From positions 1,116,001 to 1,180,000 of the forward strand of contig VUYV01000149.1 in assembly GCA_008711295.1 (NCBI GenBank): DNA of 64,000 nucleotides. Direction: 5' to 3'. A program made the position numbers and the translations under genes. This document shows positions 32,816 to 44,660 of this stretch, piece after piece; the first letter of the stretch is position 1, and each line of letters begins with the position of its first letter. The notes under the pieces are model-generated. The model made no database searches. It had not been told where the DNA came from and worked only from the letters and a program-made list of their open reading frames with translations. This DNA comes from Anarhynchus alexandrinus (taxonomy: Eukaryota > Chordata > Aves > Charadriiformes > Charadriidae).

Positions 32816-33190
32816 CTGCAAGTATGGTATGAGGAGACTGAGGGGAGACCTTCTCACTCTCTACAGCTCCCTGAAAGGAGGTTGTAGCCAGGTGGGGATC
32901 CGTCTCTTCTCCCAGGTAACAGGCGATGGGACAAGAGGAACTGGCCTCAAGATGCGCCAGGGGAGGTTTAGATTGGATATTATGAAAAAATTCTTCACTG
33001 AAAGGGTTGTCAAGCATTGCTGCCCAGGGAAGGGGTTGAGTAGCCATCCCTGGAAGTATTTAAAAGACGTGTAGATGTGGTGCTGAGGGACATGGGTTAG
33101 CGGTAACTTGGCAGTGTTAGGTTAATGGTTGGACTCAATGATCTTAAAGGTCTTTTCCAACCTAAACAGTTCTCTGATTCTATTCTATGA
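32816..33190 (+). mobile_element. CR1 LINE 3' portion, + orientation
   Basis: About 375 bp of clear CR1 3' sequence. Diagnostic landmarks in order: GGTATGAGGAGACTGAGGGG at 32825, GATGGGACAAGAGGAACTGG near 32925, CAGGGGAGGTTTAGATTGGA near 32958, TTCTTCACTGAAAGGGTTGT near 32991, GGTTGGACTCAATGATCTTA near 33126, TTTTCCAACC near 33152 and terminal ATTCTATTCTATGA ending at 33190. The segment between the first landmarks lacks the usual stretch around the 'CTGGAGAAGAGAAGGCTC' motif, so an internal deletion is likely. It is 5' truncated and covers only the distal 3' region, with no intact reverse transcriptase. Open frames over it on both strands are artefacts of the repeat. Good evidence that the host is a bird or close relative. 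Confidence 0.95.
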
Positions 33191-33428
33191 AGTGAAAATC
33201 ATGGCTAAAGCATGAGTAAGAATACATATGAAGCAAATATTACTAGTTCTGTCTTTAACTTTCTCAACTCATTAGCACTTTGTCACTGAAGGCAGGAAGG
33301 CCAAATGCAAGTCCTTAGACCTTTTTGGTAATTCTGATGCTCTTTGAGAACATGAAGGAAAAAATTAAAATTTCATATGTAGTCATTGGTTTTCAGTAGA
33401 AAATGGTTACCTATATGAGACTCTAGAT
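33191..33428. other. spacer between two CR1 copies
   Basis: About 240 bp of ordinary AT-rich sequence. The two CR1 pieces are not one element split here: the second restarts in an internal part of the CR1 3' region that the first copy already passed. Confidence 0.6.
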
Positions 33429-33590
33429 TAACAGGTTGCCCAGAGGGGTTGTGAACTCTCCATCCTTGGAGATAGTCAAAAACTGTCTGGACACAGTCCA
33501 GTGTGCTCTGGGTGACCCTGCTCGAGCAGGGGGTTGGACAAGATGACCTCCGCAGATCCCTTCTAACTCAGTGACTTTCTGAGTTCTTTA
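33429..33590 (+). mobile_element. second CR1 LINE 3' fragment, different subfamily
   Basis: Landmarks: AGGTTGCCCAGAGGGGTTGT at 33433, TCCATCCTTGGAGATAGTCA at 33459, TGTCTGGACACAGTCC, the palindromic CCCTGCTCGAGCAGGG, GGTTGGACAAGATGACCTCC and AGATCCCTTCTAAC, ending in degenerate TGACTTTCTGAG terminal octamers. The first copy has ACTCAATGATCTTAAAGG at the equivalent place, so the two belong to different CR1 subfamilies and are independent insertions. 5' truncated and inactive. Confidence 0.95.
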
Positions 33591-36500
33591 GTCTCACAGA
33601 GCCATCTGTCTGCTCTTTAAGCAAATGTTAAACAAAAACAGCAATCAAAATAAGTAGGTAAACCAGGTTCCAGAGATTTGGAAGGAACAATTATTATGAA
33701 GTCTAAAAAATGGGACTGGAGAAATCGCTTCTTAAATCACAGGGAGAGGGGAACACTCAGTTCTGTTCCAGCAGTGAACATGTATGTGCCCAGTTAAAGA
33801 AAGCCTGAGAACAAGTGGGGGGATCTGAGAGATCCTTGTAAGGTTAAAGAAATAAAACCATGATTCTGTAATTCATGAAAACTAAGTCAGACTCAGATAA
33901 TTTTCATTTATTTCATTTCAGTATATTAAAAATAGTTTTTAATTTATCCATGAAAGTCCTTGTCAAATTTACCTGAGGGATACATGTCAATGTTGCCCTC
34001 AGCTGAAGCACCGTGTACCAATGGACGCTTCAGTCCTTGTGTGAGTTCAGGGGGCTTGAAGACTGCGTAGCAGTTATGCTGAAATCTCTGTGTATGAAGG
34101 GACATGTGCAGATGTTGTCCTATTGTTGAAGTGTAAAATGTTGCAAAATGATTAAATGGCACATGATTCTTTCATAGCAAATGAAGACAAGAAGTGAATT
34201 GACTCTATTCCAGCTAAAACACAAAAGTAAACATAATAAAACTAGGCTATTTTGAATGAATTTAAAGCAGTGAGATTATAGAAATAATTTTGGATAAATA
34301 TTCTGTATGTTGCAAGCACATTAGTACTTTGTAATCTTAAAATATGGTTCTGTTTAAGTACTTACTATACATGAAATAAATTTCTGTAATTTTAAAGTAC
34401 TGACTCAAGCCTACAATTAATTTGATCCCCTGCAAGTTAGGTGTGAAATTATGTGGGTTAATCAATAAATACAAAAATACATAGTTGAGGTAAAGATGCA
34501 AACTGTGATTTAGATTTTTAACTTAACTGCTAAGATGCTTATTTATTTTGTTATAACTAAAGCAGAAAGAAAAGTCACAGAAATAGAGAAGGGATGCACA
34601 AGTAAACCTGTAAAGAATTAAGTAATTACTTTCCAACCTCTCAGGGGGGAAGGGGTTAAGAGATACAGTTTTAAAAGGGTTTATGTTGTTGAAAAGTTTA
34701 TTTATCTAGTGTCTACAGAGACAGTGTGCCAACAACAGCAAACCCAAAATGCAAGTTAAAAAGAAAAAGAAAACTACTACTGAAGAGAATATGAAGGCAT
34801 AACAAAGCTATTTAAAATTATTACAGTGCAACAGCTGGTTTTGCTGTTTCTTGATTATTTAAGAAAAAAATCATCTAATTCCCTTTGTCTTCTCACTTTG
34901 TGTAACTGTAGTATATGAAGTTTGCTATCCTATGAGTCATTCTTCCCACAAATACTATTTCTTTGAATAGCCGTTGTAAAAACACCATTTCATATTAGTT
35001 GTCTTAGTTGGCAATTGTGTAGACTTTTTTTCTTCCTGGGTGAGTGATTTATGTGTATAATCTCTGGATCTGCCTTTGCCACACAGGGTGCATACCAAAG
35101 TAGTGGTAATACTGCGCTGGAGTGCTGTACCTGTGATTACTGTGCTCGCGTCTTTGAAAGAATGGGGTTGGCTGGTAGAGTGTATCAGTCACTGAAACTA
35201 GCTTTAGTCTCTTTCTCCACAAGCAGATAGTCTTATATCTAATAAATTCCTGTATTTTGTATGTGTTTGCAGGGACAGACAGTCATGAGGCTTGATTTTA
35301 ATTCTTAGTAGAGATAATGGACAAAGAAGGGGCAAATGCAAAATAAGATGTTATTTCCAGCCTCCAAAAGAAGCCTCTTTGCATGGGTTTGGCTCACTAT
35401 CATAAATACTAAAAAGAATTATGGAAGCTAAATGACTGACCTTCATTCAGATAAAGAATTAAAGAGCATCTGTTGTAGCTTTCATATGTGAATGACTGCT
35501 GGGCGGGCTATTTTAACTTTATCATTATAGGCAGTCATGGCCGCGGTTGTAGGCTGTCTTGCTGCTTTTACAATACTTCACATTTTCTCTGATGGCACAA
35601 TGGAACAGGCAAGCTCCTATGAGAGAATTCTACACTGAATTATATATACTCTGTGAGTTTGTCCAACTGTGCTAGCGTACATTCATGACAGCAGCACACA
35701 TGGATATTGATATGGTCATCACCCTCTCCAGCTGTCTTTGGCTCCCCAAAGAGAGGGTGGATTAACTGGGGACAGCCTTTGGAATAAGTCCAAGCTGTAA
35801 AACACAAGCTCATGCTTTCAGATGGGTAATGAAATACTTTAAACCCTGCCTTCCTTAGACTTACAGGTTTTGTGTTGGTTGGAGCTACTTTCTTGATGTT
35901 TCTGCTTTCTGGATTTAATCTAGAGTTTAGAAATTGGATCAAATTGTTTAATGCATTTAATATGTAATTTAATATTTTTAATGTGTGTTTAATATGTAGA
36001 TTTATGCTTGCAGATTGTATTTTGATAACAAAGTAAAATCTTGGTTATAGCGGAAACGTGTTGATAAAGTTCAAGGAGCTGACGGAATTTTTTTTTTATA
36101 CAGTAAAAATTAGAGATGGCTATGGGAGATTTGGGAAAATGAGGTAATACTTGCTGTTAAGTATATTTTTAGTTAAATTGAGGTGTAAAAGTCACAAACA
36201 TGATTTTCCACTAAGTGAGGTTAAACTCAAGCATGGTTGGTCATAAAAATCCAACAACCTATCACTTTTTATAATGTAGCACTAGTAACATCTTTATCTC
36301 ATAAGTAGTAGCTGGTGGAGGATGCTATGTGAGTTTTCCGGACAATACTAGAAAAAGGTTAGGGTGTTTGGAAAACTGCTAGGATTTAAGCTCACTTATG
36401 AAAAAGGAAAATTTTGTTTTTATAAAGGAATTTCTAAATTGAAGAATGAGTACTGTGATCATTGAGCCTTTTGCTTTCAAAGGAGAATGATGTTCACTAG

Positions 36501-36879
36501 CTCTAGCATAAAATCTGCTATCCTTCATTCTGATTGTAAAGTGGTTTTTTTTCTTTACTCTCTTCTATTTAAAAGCAAACGGAAAGAACTTGTGGCAGAG
36601 AAAATTGCTTACAGTATAGACTGCCTATTTAGAAACATTATTTTAATGTGAAGGGATGAGGTAATAGAGTAAAGCAATAACCAGAAAGCTGCAATGTTTG
36701 ACTCTGCTATCAAAATCAACTTCACGGTCATGATATTTATTGTACTTTTAAAAAAAATTTTGGGGAGGGCTTTAATTAGTATATCTGTTTCAGGAAAAAT
36801 ATCGAGAGTACTCTAATTTCATATTTAAATATGGGATCTGATTAATACTTCAGGCATGCAAGAGAGCTATAACATTAAG
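33591..36879. other. noncoding stretch, no gene seen
   Basis: About 3.3 kb of AT-rich DNA. A short segment near 33818-33876 (GGATCTGAGAGATCC, then CCATGATTCTGTAATTC) faintly resembles a CR1 end but is too degraded to call. Nothing else recognised. Confidence 0.4.
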
Positions 36880-37140
36880 ACTGTTGTTACTATAGTGAGA
36901 TGCTATTACAGACATCACAAGACTTGTTATACAAGGAAACACGATTACTTTGGATTAAAGAAGCTGCCAAAGGCTTGAAGGATTTATAAGTGCTGCCACT
37001 TTGAGTTATATATAACTTCATTATTTTGTTGAAAAAGTTTAGATCTAGAATTAATGAAGCACAATAAATGCTGATGAAATGAATCAGCCGGTTTGACAGC
37101 TTTTAACTGATGCTGAAGGAATGATGAATTTGATTGTAGT
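36880..37140. promoter_or_regulatory. candidate intronic cis-regulatory block (unproven)
   Basis: No coding potential or repeat. It contains a GGATTA core at 36952 (OTX/PITX type), a TGACAG core at 37094 (MEIS/TGIF type) and several ATTA cores in about 200 bp. Such motifs occur often by chance in AT-rich DNA, so this is a weak suggestion based on texture. Conservation across birds would be the deciding test. Confidence 0.2.
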
Positions 37141-37279
37141 ATTCTTTAAGTCTCAAAATTGCTCGATAATTTACAGAAAGTAATAAATTGAGCATTTGCA
37201 CAAGGAAATGAAACTAATATTCTTTATAACTGGAGTGATGTGCATCAGAATTGATGTGATCAAGTCATCGATTTAAGCA

Positions 37280-37830
37280 TCTTTCTTAAACGATTTATTG
37301 TTTGTATGCATGTGAGAGAGGAAAGGGTCTGTTGTGTTTGTGGAGTCGTCGTCTATGGTCTGGATCTTGGAGCCAAGAAATTGTGAGAGCAGTCAGTATC
37401 TGCAAAGATGTAAGGAGGAAGCACGAGGATGAGTGAGAGCAATGCCAGTGCGCTGGTTGTGTGTCTGAGCAAGACAAGCATTGAATGCCATCAGAAATCT
37501 AAGCTGTGCTGTCGTGAGGCCAAACAAAGGGGTTGACAACTGTTGTAGTTTGAAAGGGGTCTGGAGCTTGTTGAAACGCTAGGTAGGCTGAGTGAGTTAG
37601 TTTGAAATGTTCCGACTTTAAGAGGGGCATAGAGGAGTTCAGAAGAACAGAGATTGCAAGCCTCGGGCAAAGAGGAAGTGGGAAGATGTGGGTTTAGAAA
37701 CAAAGGACTTAAATTTGCCTTTTTTCTGCAGCATCTCCAAGATTTAGTCACGGTTAGTGTAATTAGAAGGGAAGTCGAAATATAAATTCGTAACAGCTCT
37801 GTGGTCGGTGTGCTGGGCTGCTGCAATGTC
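37280..37830. other. purine-rich, higher-GC noncoding island
   Basis: This segment is visibly G-rich and AG-rich on the + strand, unlike its neighbours, with several CpGs (GAGTCGTCGTC, AAACGCTAGG). Minus-strand open frames of 60 and 111 codons here reflect the low stop density of pyrimidine-rich sequence and carry no domain. An old insertion is possible, but I recognise no transposon landmark. Confidence 0.35.
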
Positions 37831-37839
37831 TCTTTTTTA

Positions 37840-38200
37840 TGTGAATTAAGAGTTCAGTGAATGCATATCATGTCAATTTGATCATTCCATTAATCTCAGC
37901 TGTATAAAATTGGCTGCATTTGAACATTGCTTCATTAACCCAGCTCAGAGACTAGTGTGACATCCAGTAACTTTTTCTAGGCAGCTGCATTCCATTCAAT
38001 GACATGAAGTCTGTAGTACTGCAAAGATATTTCAAAACGATTATTATTTTAACAGCTGGTTAATTGCAAATTATTCATTGGGTTGTTAGAGTTAGCTGAG
38101 AAGTCATCATTTACTCTTTCTACCATGATGCGCAATTACTGTTATGTGCATTAATGTGAGTGTTAGTAAATCTGAATGAGAAATTAGCAATAACCGCTTA
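37840..38200. promoter_or_regulatory. candidate intronic cis-regulatory block (unproven)
   Basis: Dense in motif cores without coding potential: E-box CAGCTG at 37982 immediately followed by a TEAD-type CATTCCA at 37988-37994, a second CAGCTG at 38053 followed by a homeodomain TAATTG at 38061, plus TGACAT and ATTA cores. The paired E-box arrangement is suggestive. Chance is not excluded, and no conservation data are available. Confidence 0.25.
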
Positions 38201-41200
38201 TGAAAGGCTTTTAAGTTTTGAAATAGTCTTACAACATTTGTTTCTTACAAGAAATACTACAAAAAGAAAATACTTAATGGCAGAAATGGTTCTTGTGTTT
38301 CATTTGACTCTCCCTCTGTAATGTGACTCAGGAATTTAGTTATGTAAAAATATGACTAAGTCCCTTTTGCCTTTGAGGTATAGACCTGGACGAAATCCAG
38401 TATTGGATGTCAGTAAATTGGAAAAGTTCTTTCCCAGTCTTTTTAACTTTGAATTTGGGACAAAACTACATAAAAAGCTGGAATAGTTTCCTCATCTAAC
38501 TATTCCATGATCAGTTGTTTGGGTTTTTTTTTCCTCTTCAGATAGTGTCTGATTACTAAATCGAGCTCTCAGCATTAATAAATCATTTCCCTGCAGAATA
38601 AAACCTTTAATTTCTCATACATGTCTTTTGTACCTTTTGATTATAGCTCTTACGGCTGTGGAGTGAATCCCTGGGTAGATATGGCAAAGAGAGAGAGTAA
38701 AAAAGAATCCAGGTGCATATTGTATAGTTTCTTAGGGTGACATGCTTAACATATGCCATAGTATTTGAAAGTGATGTATTAACTCCTTTTAACAGTATGC
38801 TATTTGGGTTATTTTTTTTATGTAATGAAAAGCCAAGTGTGGTTTCTGTCACAACCTGCCCAAATGACTGTTTTTTTCAGCAGTCTAATACAGTGTGCGA
38901 TGTAATACATTTGAGACGCACCAGTGCAGCGTGTGTGTTTCTGCCCACAGTAAATAGAAGCAGGTAGCGAAGCGTAGGGGAGGGTCATTCAGAACTGCAC
39001 GAGCACTGTTTAAAAACCAACCCAACCTGCCTAGTCTCAACACTGCGTGTTGGAAATTCACGTGCCTTACCATTTAGAGGGTAAAGGAGTGTCTGCAGAG
39101 CCAACCATGTGGAAGGTGTTTTATGGTCTGAAGTGTTGCATGCTGACTTGCAAAACCGATGTTCCAAACAGCGTTGGAATACATTAACTTTCAATTCCTT
39201 GTTCCATGCTCTACAGGGCATCACAGAATCAAAATCTTAAAACGCTAACAGTCATGTATGTCTTTAGAGATGGAGAACGGAAGGGAAGAATGGAAACAAT
39301 CTCCTACCAATATTGTATGTTAGTGGCAATTAGGAAAAGTCTGTTAGTCCACAAAAAACCAACAGCTGGAATTTATCTTGCCTTGCAAGCTTTCAGATAA
39401 TTTTTCTCACTGTATCCCACCCAAAGGTATTTTTAAAACAGTTTGGACGAAGATGGCTGTTATTCTCTCCCTTGTGCTTATATTGACATAGTCACAGATG
39501 TTGTTACTATGCAAACCACTATTATTTTTTTCTCTTAAATACTTTTCTGGTTTCCCTTTTGCTCTGACGATTTTTTTTTGTTGTTGTTGGGAGATGGAAC
39601 TATTTCATTCATGGGCCACAAATGTTTTCTTTTAAGTATTGAAAACGTCTCATCTTCTATTGTGTTTTTCCAGTTTACTATAATATGCTCCAGTCCTATT
39701 CCACTATAGTTTTGTTTAAACCTTCCGTTCCTGTTATATTTAAAATTTTCTCAGTATTGCTTTAGTTTTCCAAGATGTGTCATCACTGTCATTTTAGCAC
39801 TGAAATTCTGCTGTCTCATGCACTTCAATCCTATCTGTAATTTACTTTGTGTTTAACTGTATCGTAACACTTTTTCTCTCATGTCCTATGTCATCTGTAA
39901 TTTCTCTATTTGATTCACACCTCTTTGCATTAGCTTTGAATGTCTACTTTGTATCATCTCATATGTTTTATTTTAAGTGTGCATCTGCATGATTTGAAAT
40001 AAAAATGTTAGTCTTCTCAAGTTCTGGATTTACAAACTTACTTCATGTTATTTAATGGTAAACTGAATAAATGGTTCTAGATTCCAACTATATTTGTATT
40101 ATTTTATTATAATAGTAGTAGTAAGTTGATACAGGAATGCTTCTAAACAATTTGCTTTTCAATACTGAACTTGGTTTTCTATCAGAATGCCATGTAAAAA
40201 TGCTATTCACAAATGGTTCTTTCTTGCACTTGTCATGTTTAACATTGTCCTGTTAAAAACAAGTCAGATGTTTTCTTCCATCTTTTTTTTCTTTCACAAT
40301 AATCCGGGTACATAAGTAATGTGACATTTATTCTGTTTATGCTTGCAAATGCTTTCATTTTCAACAACTCCTTAACAACTTAAATGAATTGCATTAGTAG
40401 TTACTGTGAAGCTGTTAACTGGTTTATATTTAAATTTATTTTGGTTTGTATTTAAATATTTAAATTTGTTCTTTACAAAGACTGGTACTTAAGATTAGGA
40501 TCAAGTACTGCATTGGTATTTCGTTTGTTTTCTTTGGTTACTGTGTGTGTGAGGTGGCATGTATGCTGCTTTCTGGATTCACAGCACAATTGCCTTGCCT
40601 CCGTGTTTATCCTTTTTACCTATAAAGTGAATTTAGTAGTCGGGTTGATTTCCCATTCTTCTTGTACAAACATGCGTCTTCCAATAGTTGTGTTCCCATT
40701 GAGCAATAAGAAATTGTCAGTACCTGTTTTTCTTGACTGTTAAGTATCAGGTGTAATTTCACAGTCATTTGGGGGAAATATTCTTTCAGTCCATTGCCCC
40801 TTGTCAGCAACCTTCCTCACCCGGGGGACACATTGTGCCTAGAGTATTATTCTAATATACATCTGTTGCCAAGTCCTCTTGCTTCCCAGATTTGCCAATT
40901 AAACATCAGAAGTTACATTTTGAACACTAACATTTATCTAGAAAAGGCTTTCATTCTCTTTTTTCTTTTTTTCCCTATCTTACTTCGACCTGCCCAAGAC
41001 TAGTATTTGATCTAATGTAATTTCGTGGATTCCAAAGGAAAATTAAGGCTATCCATAGAACAATACTTACTGCCTTAGATGCAGAGAAACCCCTGTCTTT
41101 TTTTTTTTAAATGTTATATATGCATTGTCAAAAATAGATGTCTGCCCTCACTAGCAGTGAGTTCAGACATGAGTCAATCCATCTGTTTCTCGTCCGTACA

Positions 41201-41215
41201 TTTTCTGTCAAGATT

Positions 41216-41260
41216 CTTTATACTTTCTATACTTTTTCTATACTTTTTTTGTGTACTTTT
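41216..41260 (+). repeat. degenerate TTTCTATACTTT tandem repeat
   Basis: TTTATACTTTCTATACTTTT and further TATACTTTT units in a row, about three to four degenerate copies, bordered by T runs. Simple-sequence expansion. Confidence 0.75.
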
Positions 41261-41976
41261 TATGGGAGGGTTTTTTTTTTACTTTATTTTGTATTTTGTG
41301 TGTGTCTCCTAAATAATGCTATTTCACCAGAATTCCATGAAAAGAGTGGAGCACGTGAAAAAGCTGGACTAAATCTGTTGTATTGCAGTTATGGAGTCTT
41401 TTGTATTAAAACTGTTGTTGGCCTCTTAGGTCACATGCTTTGTTCTTTTGTTACAAGCCGGAGCATGTTGACATTGCTAACAATTCCCATATATATTTTT
41501 CACACCCCCCACACACAAACAAAAAGGAGTAGGAGCCCCTTCTGTTACTGGCTGGTCATATGTTCAACTCGGATCTCTCTACATCTTTATACAATAGCCC
41601 AGTAAGTGAAATACCAGCGAGAAGTTTGTCGGTATTGTTCTCACCATTGACTTAGGCACATTCTAAGTCTAGTTTTTATCTCTGGCAATTGAGTATCTGT
41701 TCACAGAAAAATACTGGAAGTTCTTGGAATTGCAAAGATATCAAGTCGCTAGCCAACTTTTCCCTGGCTAAGCAGTGACAAAAGCTGCCAGTTGATCAGA
41801 GGTTTATGTGGTGTTTTTTTCTGATGAGAACTACTGTTTGCTCTGAGATCATCAAAACTTACTTCACTAGGATTCAACGTTAGATTTTAATTGTTGTTTC
41901 CAGAGTTAGAATGTGAATTCTCAGTTATGGAACACTGATCAGATCATAGCTGAAGTTGTTCGTCTTGAAATTTTGC

Positions 41977-41994
41977 AATTAAATTAAATTAAAT
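41977..41994 (+). repeat. (AAATT)3 microsatellite
   Basis: Three and a half copies of the pentamer AATTA. Too short to be remarkable; listed for completeness. Confidence 0.8.
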
Positions 41995-44379
41995 CCCAGT
42001 ATATTAGTAATTTTAGCAGAATGTTCTAATCCAAAATGAAAATCAGATGTTCTTCATGGAAATAGGGAAGTCCAGACAATGGGTATTGTATTTAGGTTAC
42101 AAGACTTGTGTTCTTTATTTTTTTTTTAATTTTCATTGTTTATGTTGCAGGCAAGTCTTTGCTCATTTTAAGGAACAAAACTATTAGTTTCAAAACATTT
42201 TTTAAAATTTGTATCCAAAAATATTTCTCTTGAGCTGTATAAAAAATCAGGTCCTCTGGAAATTCATTGCCCTCATGAATGGACTCCTGGTGAGTGAGGA
42301 ATTTTTATGACTCCCTTAAAAAACAATTGCAAGCATTCCACAAATAAACAATGCATTGATTTTGGGGGACATTTTTATGGGTATTTTATGATAATTTGTT
42401 CTCCAATGTTTATTTCAGTATGGTATTTTGTAATTTTTAACTTAATTATACTAAGAATTCTTTCGTAGCAGTAGAGAGAGTAGAGCTTTGGAGCATGAGT
42501 CAATGCTGTTCCAATTAGCAAGTGCAGATACAGGACCAAGGATGATATTATTTCATTGATTTCCATGGGTTCTGGAAGAAGAGCCAAAATAGTTGAGTTA
42601 CATAGGCCAGCTGCTGTCTTTCTACTTTTTTTTTTTATTGCATTTTGCAATTATTTTGGCAATTTTGATCTTTTTTCCTCAATAAGTTTTTCCTTCTGTA
42701 TTTTTTCATTAATAAATTTCACATGTGATTTTGTTTTGTTTTTGTTATTTCTTTCAGGGCTGTTTTTGATGAATTGTCAACCATAATAATAGTTACGTTG
42801 GTATTGGCTTTTCCTGCCCTTTGTGTAAACTACTGCAAGTGACAGTTCATATTTTGCTGCACAATAAACCAGTGCACCATCAGTGTGACAGCAGCAGCTC
42901 TTGGTACAGCAGAAACACTGATGTTGTTGATATTGCAGAAGAGCTTTGTTTGAAAAATTGGGGGTAAGGGGAAATTAACAACATTGGATTGCTCATTGCC
43001 CCAAGGGGATAGCAGTTGCATGCCCATAAAAGCTCTCACTGTTGCTTTTGGAAAAGATTTACTTTCTACTGCTCAATCTGCAAATAATTCAGGAGAGCCT
43101 GTTATCGCCAGAAGTACAACTTTTAATTCAGATCATGTTCAGTTGCTGCAATATTTTTTCTGATTTTGATTCATGTCAATAATATTTTGTTAACCCTGAG
43201 CGAGCTCACAGGGAAAATTATAACATTTAGAAATGGAAAAATGTTATGCAGCCAGTCTGAGCCTGTTGCCTGGGGTTTCAGGGAGATGTTTCAGCCTTAG
43301 TTTCCAGTCGTCTGTCAAACCTGTGTTCTTGGCAAGTTTTTCTCAGCTCCTTTAGTCTGTTGGGTAGAATTGAGAACTGCAGAACACTGCAGAAGTGCTG
43401 TGCTGCCCTGGGCATGCAAGTAAACCGTGTTCTGTGGCAGGGAGCGGGAGATGGGTTAGCAGAGATAACTAAAGCTGACTTCTTTATCTGCACATGAAGA
43501 ATGGAAGTATAAAGCATAAATGTGGACATCAGGACAGAGACATAGACTGATGAGATTTTGCAGATTCTTTTTCATTTAAGGGAGCCTGGCAGACTTTCAA
43601 AGGGTACCGCTGTCAGAAAATTGTACAATGGAAAAATGCAAATCAAAGATACAGCGATTTCCTTCCAAGTAAAAACTTAAGCAAGAGCAAAAAGTCACTC
43701 TGTCAAAAACCAGATGACTTCTTGGTTCTCCAGAACAGCAAAGGGATAACATCAGACTGCAGAAATGACAGATCATGCTCTCATGTTCACGGGGCTGAGG
43801 AAGGGAACAAGGTGGTGTGACACAACACTTCTCTCTAGACACTGGGGTTTGCCCACTGTCTGTTACAAAGATCCTCACAAGGATTCCTGATGTTTTTGTC
43901 TGAATCACTATTCCTAACTCCTAACTGTGACAATGATTTGTATCATGGTTCGGCACTGGCTTGGCCTCAGCAAAAAGATCAAAGAAAGAGGTGCAAGCGT
44001 CAGAATAAGAATAAATATAAATAGGTGTAAAAAATGGGTTCTTGTTAGGTGTTTTTAGGAGGGTAGAATGTTGCTGGTTTTGTGTAAGTTCAGGCTTGAT
44101 TGGACTCTGTGATTTCTAATTCATTAATGAATTTTACGGAGGTTTTATTTCATCAACATAAAAAACCTTTGCAAAAGCTAAGAATTTTTATTATAGAGGA
44201 GCTGAGAAATCATCTTCTATGTTTACTTCGCCACTCTGGTGTTTGTGTAAAACTCTCAGAAGTGGAAAAAAGGCCATTTAAACCCAAAATCTCTTACTGC
44301 TATATTGCAGCAGTTTTTAGTTGCTGAAGAATAATTATAGTTTTAGGGATTTAGAAATACTCAGCAATTTACTGGCTAT

Positions 44380-44660
44380 AAATGCCCTTGCTGTCAGATG
44401 ATACTATTCCGACTCATCGAATGTGATGCTGTGAGGAGCCGTACGGTAAGCAGCCTGTTCACACGCATCCAGTGACAAGTCGGTAATGATGAACAGTCCC
44501 TTTATAGGGGGGCTTATGCAAAATAGGAAATCTCACATCCTCTCTGCTGACTGGGAGGTGAGTCGGGGAAAGCTAGTATTACTAACTAGCGTGTCAGCAG
44601 TTCCAATGAATTAAAGGAGAGGAGAGCAAATCGAAACCTGGATGTCATCTATATTATTAA
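44380..44660. promoter_or_regulatory. candidate regulatory block with perfect CArG box
   Basis: CCTTTATAGG at 44499-44508 is a perfect CC(A/T)6GG serum response element. About ten bases on, TTATGCAAAATA (from 44514) resembles an octamer site, and near 44561 GTGAGTCGGG is AP-1-like. The block holds more CpGs (GCCGTACGG, AAGTCGGTAATG, GAGTCGGGG) than the surrounding DNA, where CpG is scarce. This mixture is what one would expect of a constrained element, but motif matches alone do not establish function. Confidence 0.35.

Larger units (their letters stand above)
38201..44379. other. noncoding stretch, no gene seen
   Basis: About 6.2 kb of AT-rich sequence. It includes a duplicated ATTTAAAT-rich unit (about 40424-40470), a TTTCTATACTTT repeat (about 41216-41260), and (AAATT)3 at 41977-41994. 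A 155-codon + frame at 41138-41605 spans T-rich low-complexity sequence and is not a gene. The 43250-43960 part is somewhat richer in GC with no recognisable content. Confidence 0.4.

Noticed and set aside
37491..37826. 111-codon minus-strand open frame
   Set aside because: Pyrimidine-rich strand with few stops. The translation is Ser/Leu/Pro/Thr low complexity.
39221..39290. ATCACAGAATC resembling the start of a reverse-oriented CR1
   Set aside because: Only about ten bases match; the following sequence lacks the expected GGTTGGAAGGGACC motif.
41138..41605. 155-codon + strand open frame, the longest in the window
   Set aside because: It runs through T-rich repeats (TATACTTT units, T runs). 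The translation is Phe/Leu/Tyr-rich without a domain, and no splice or promoter context is visible.
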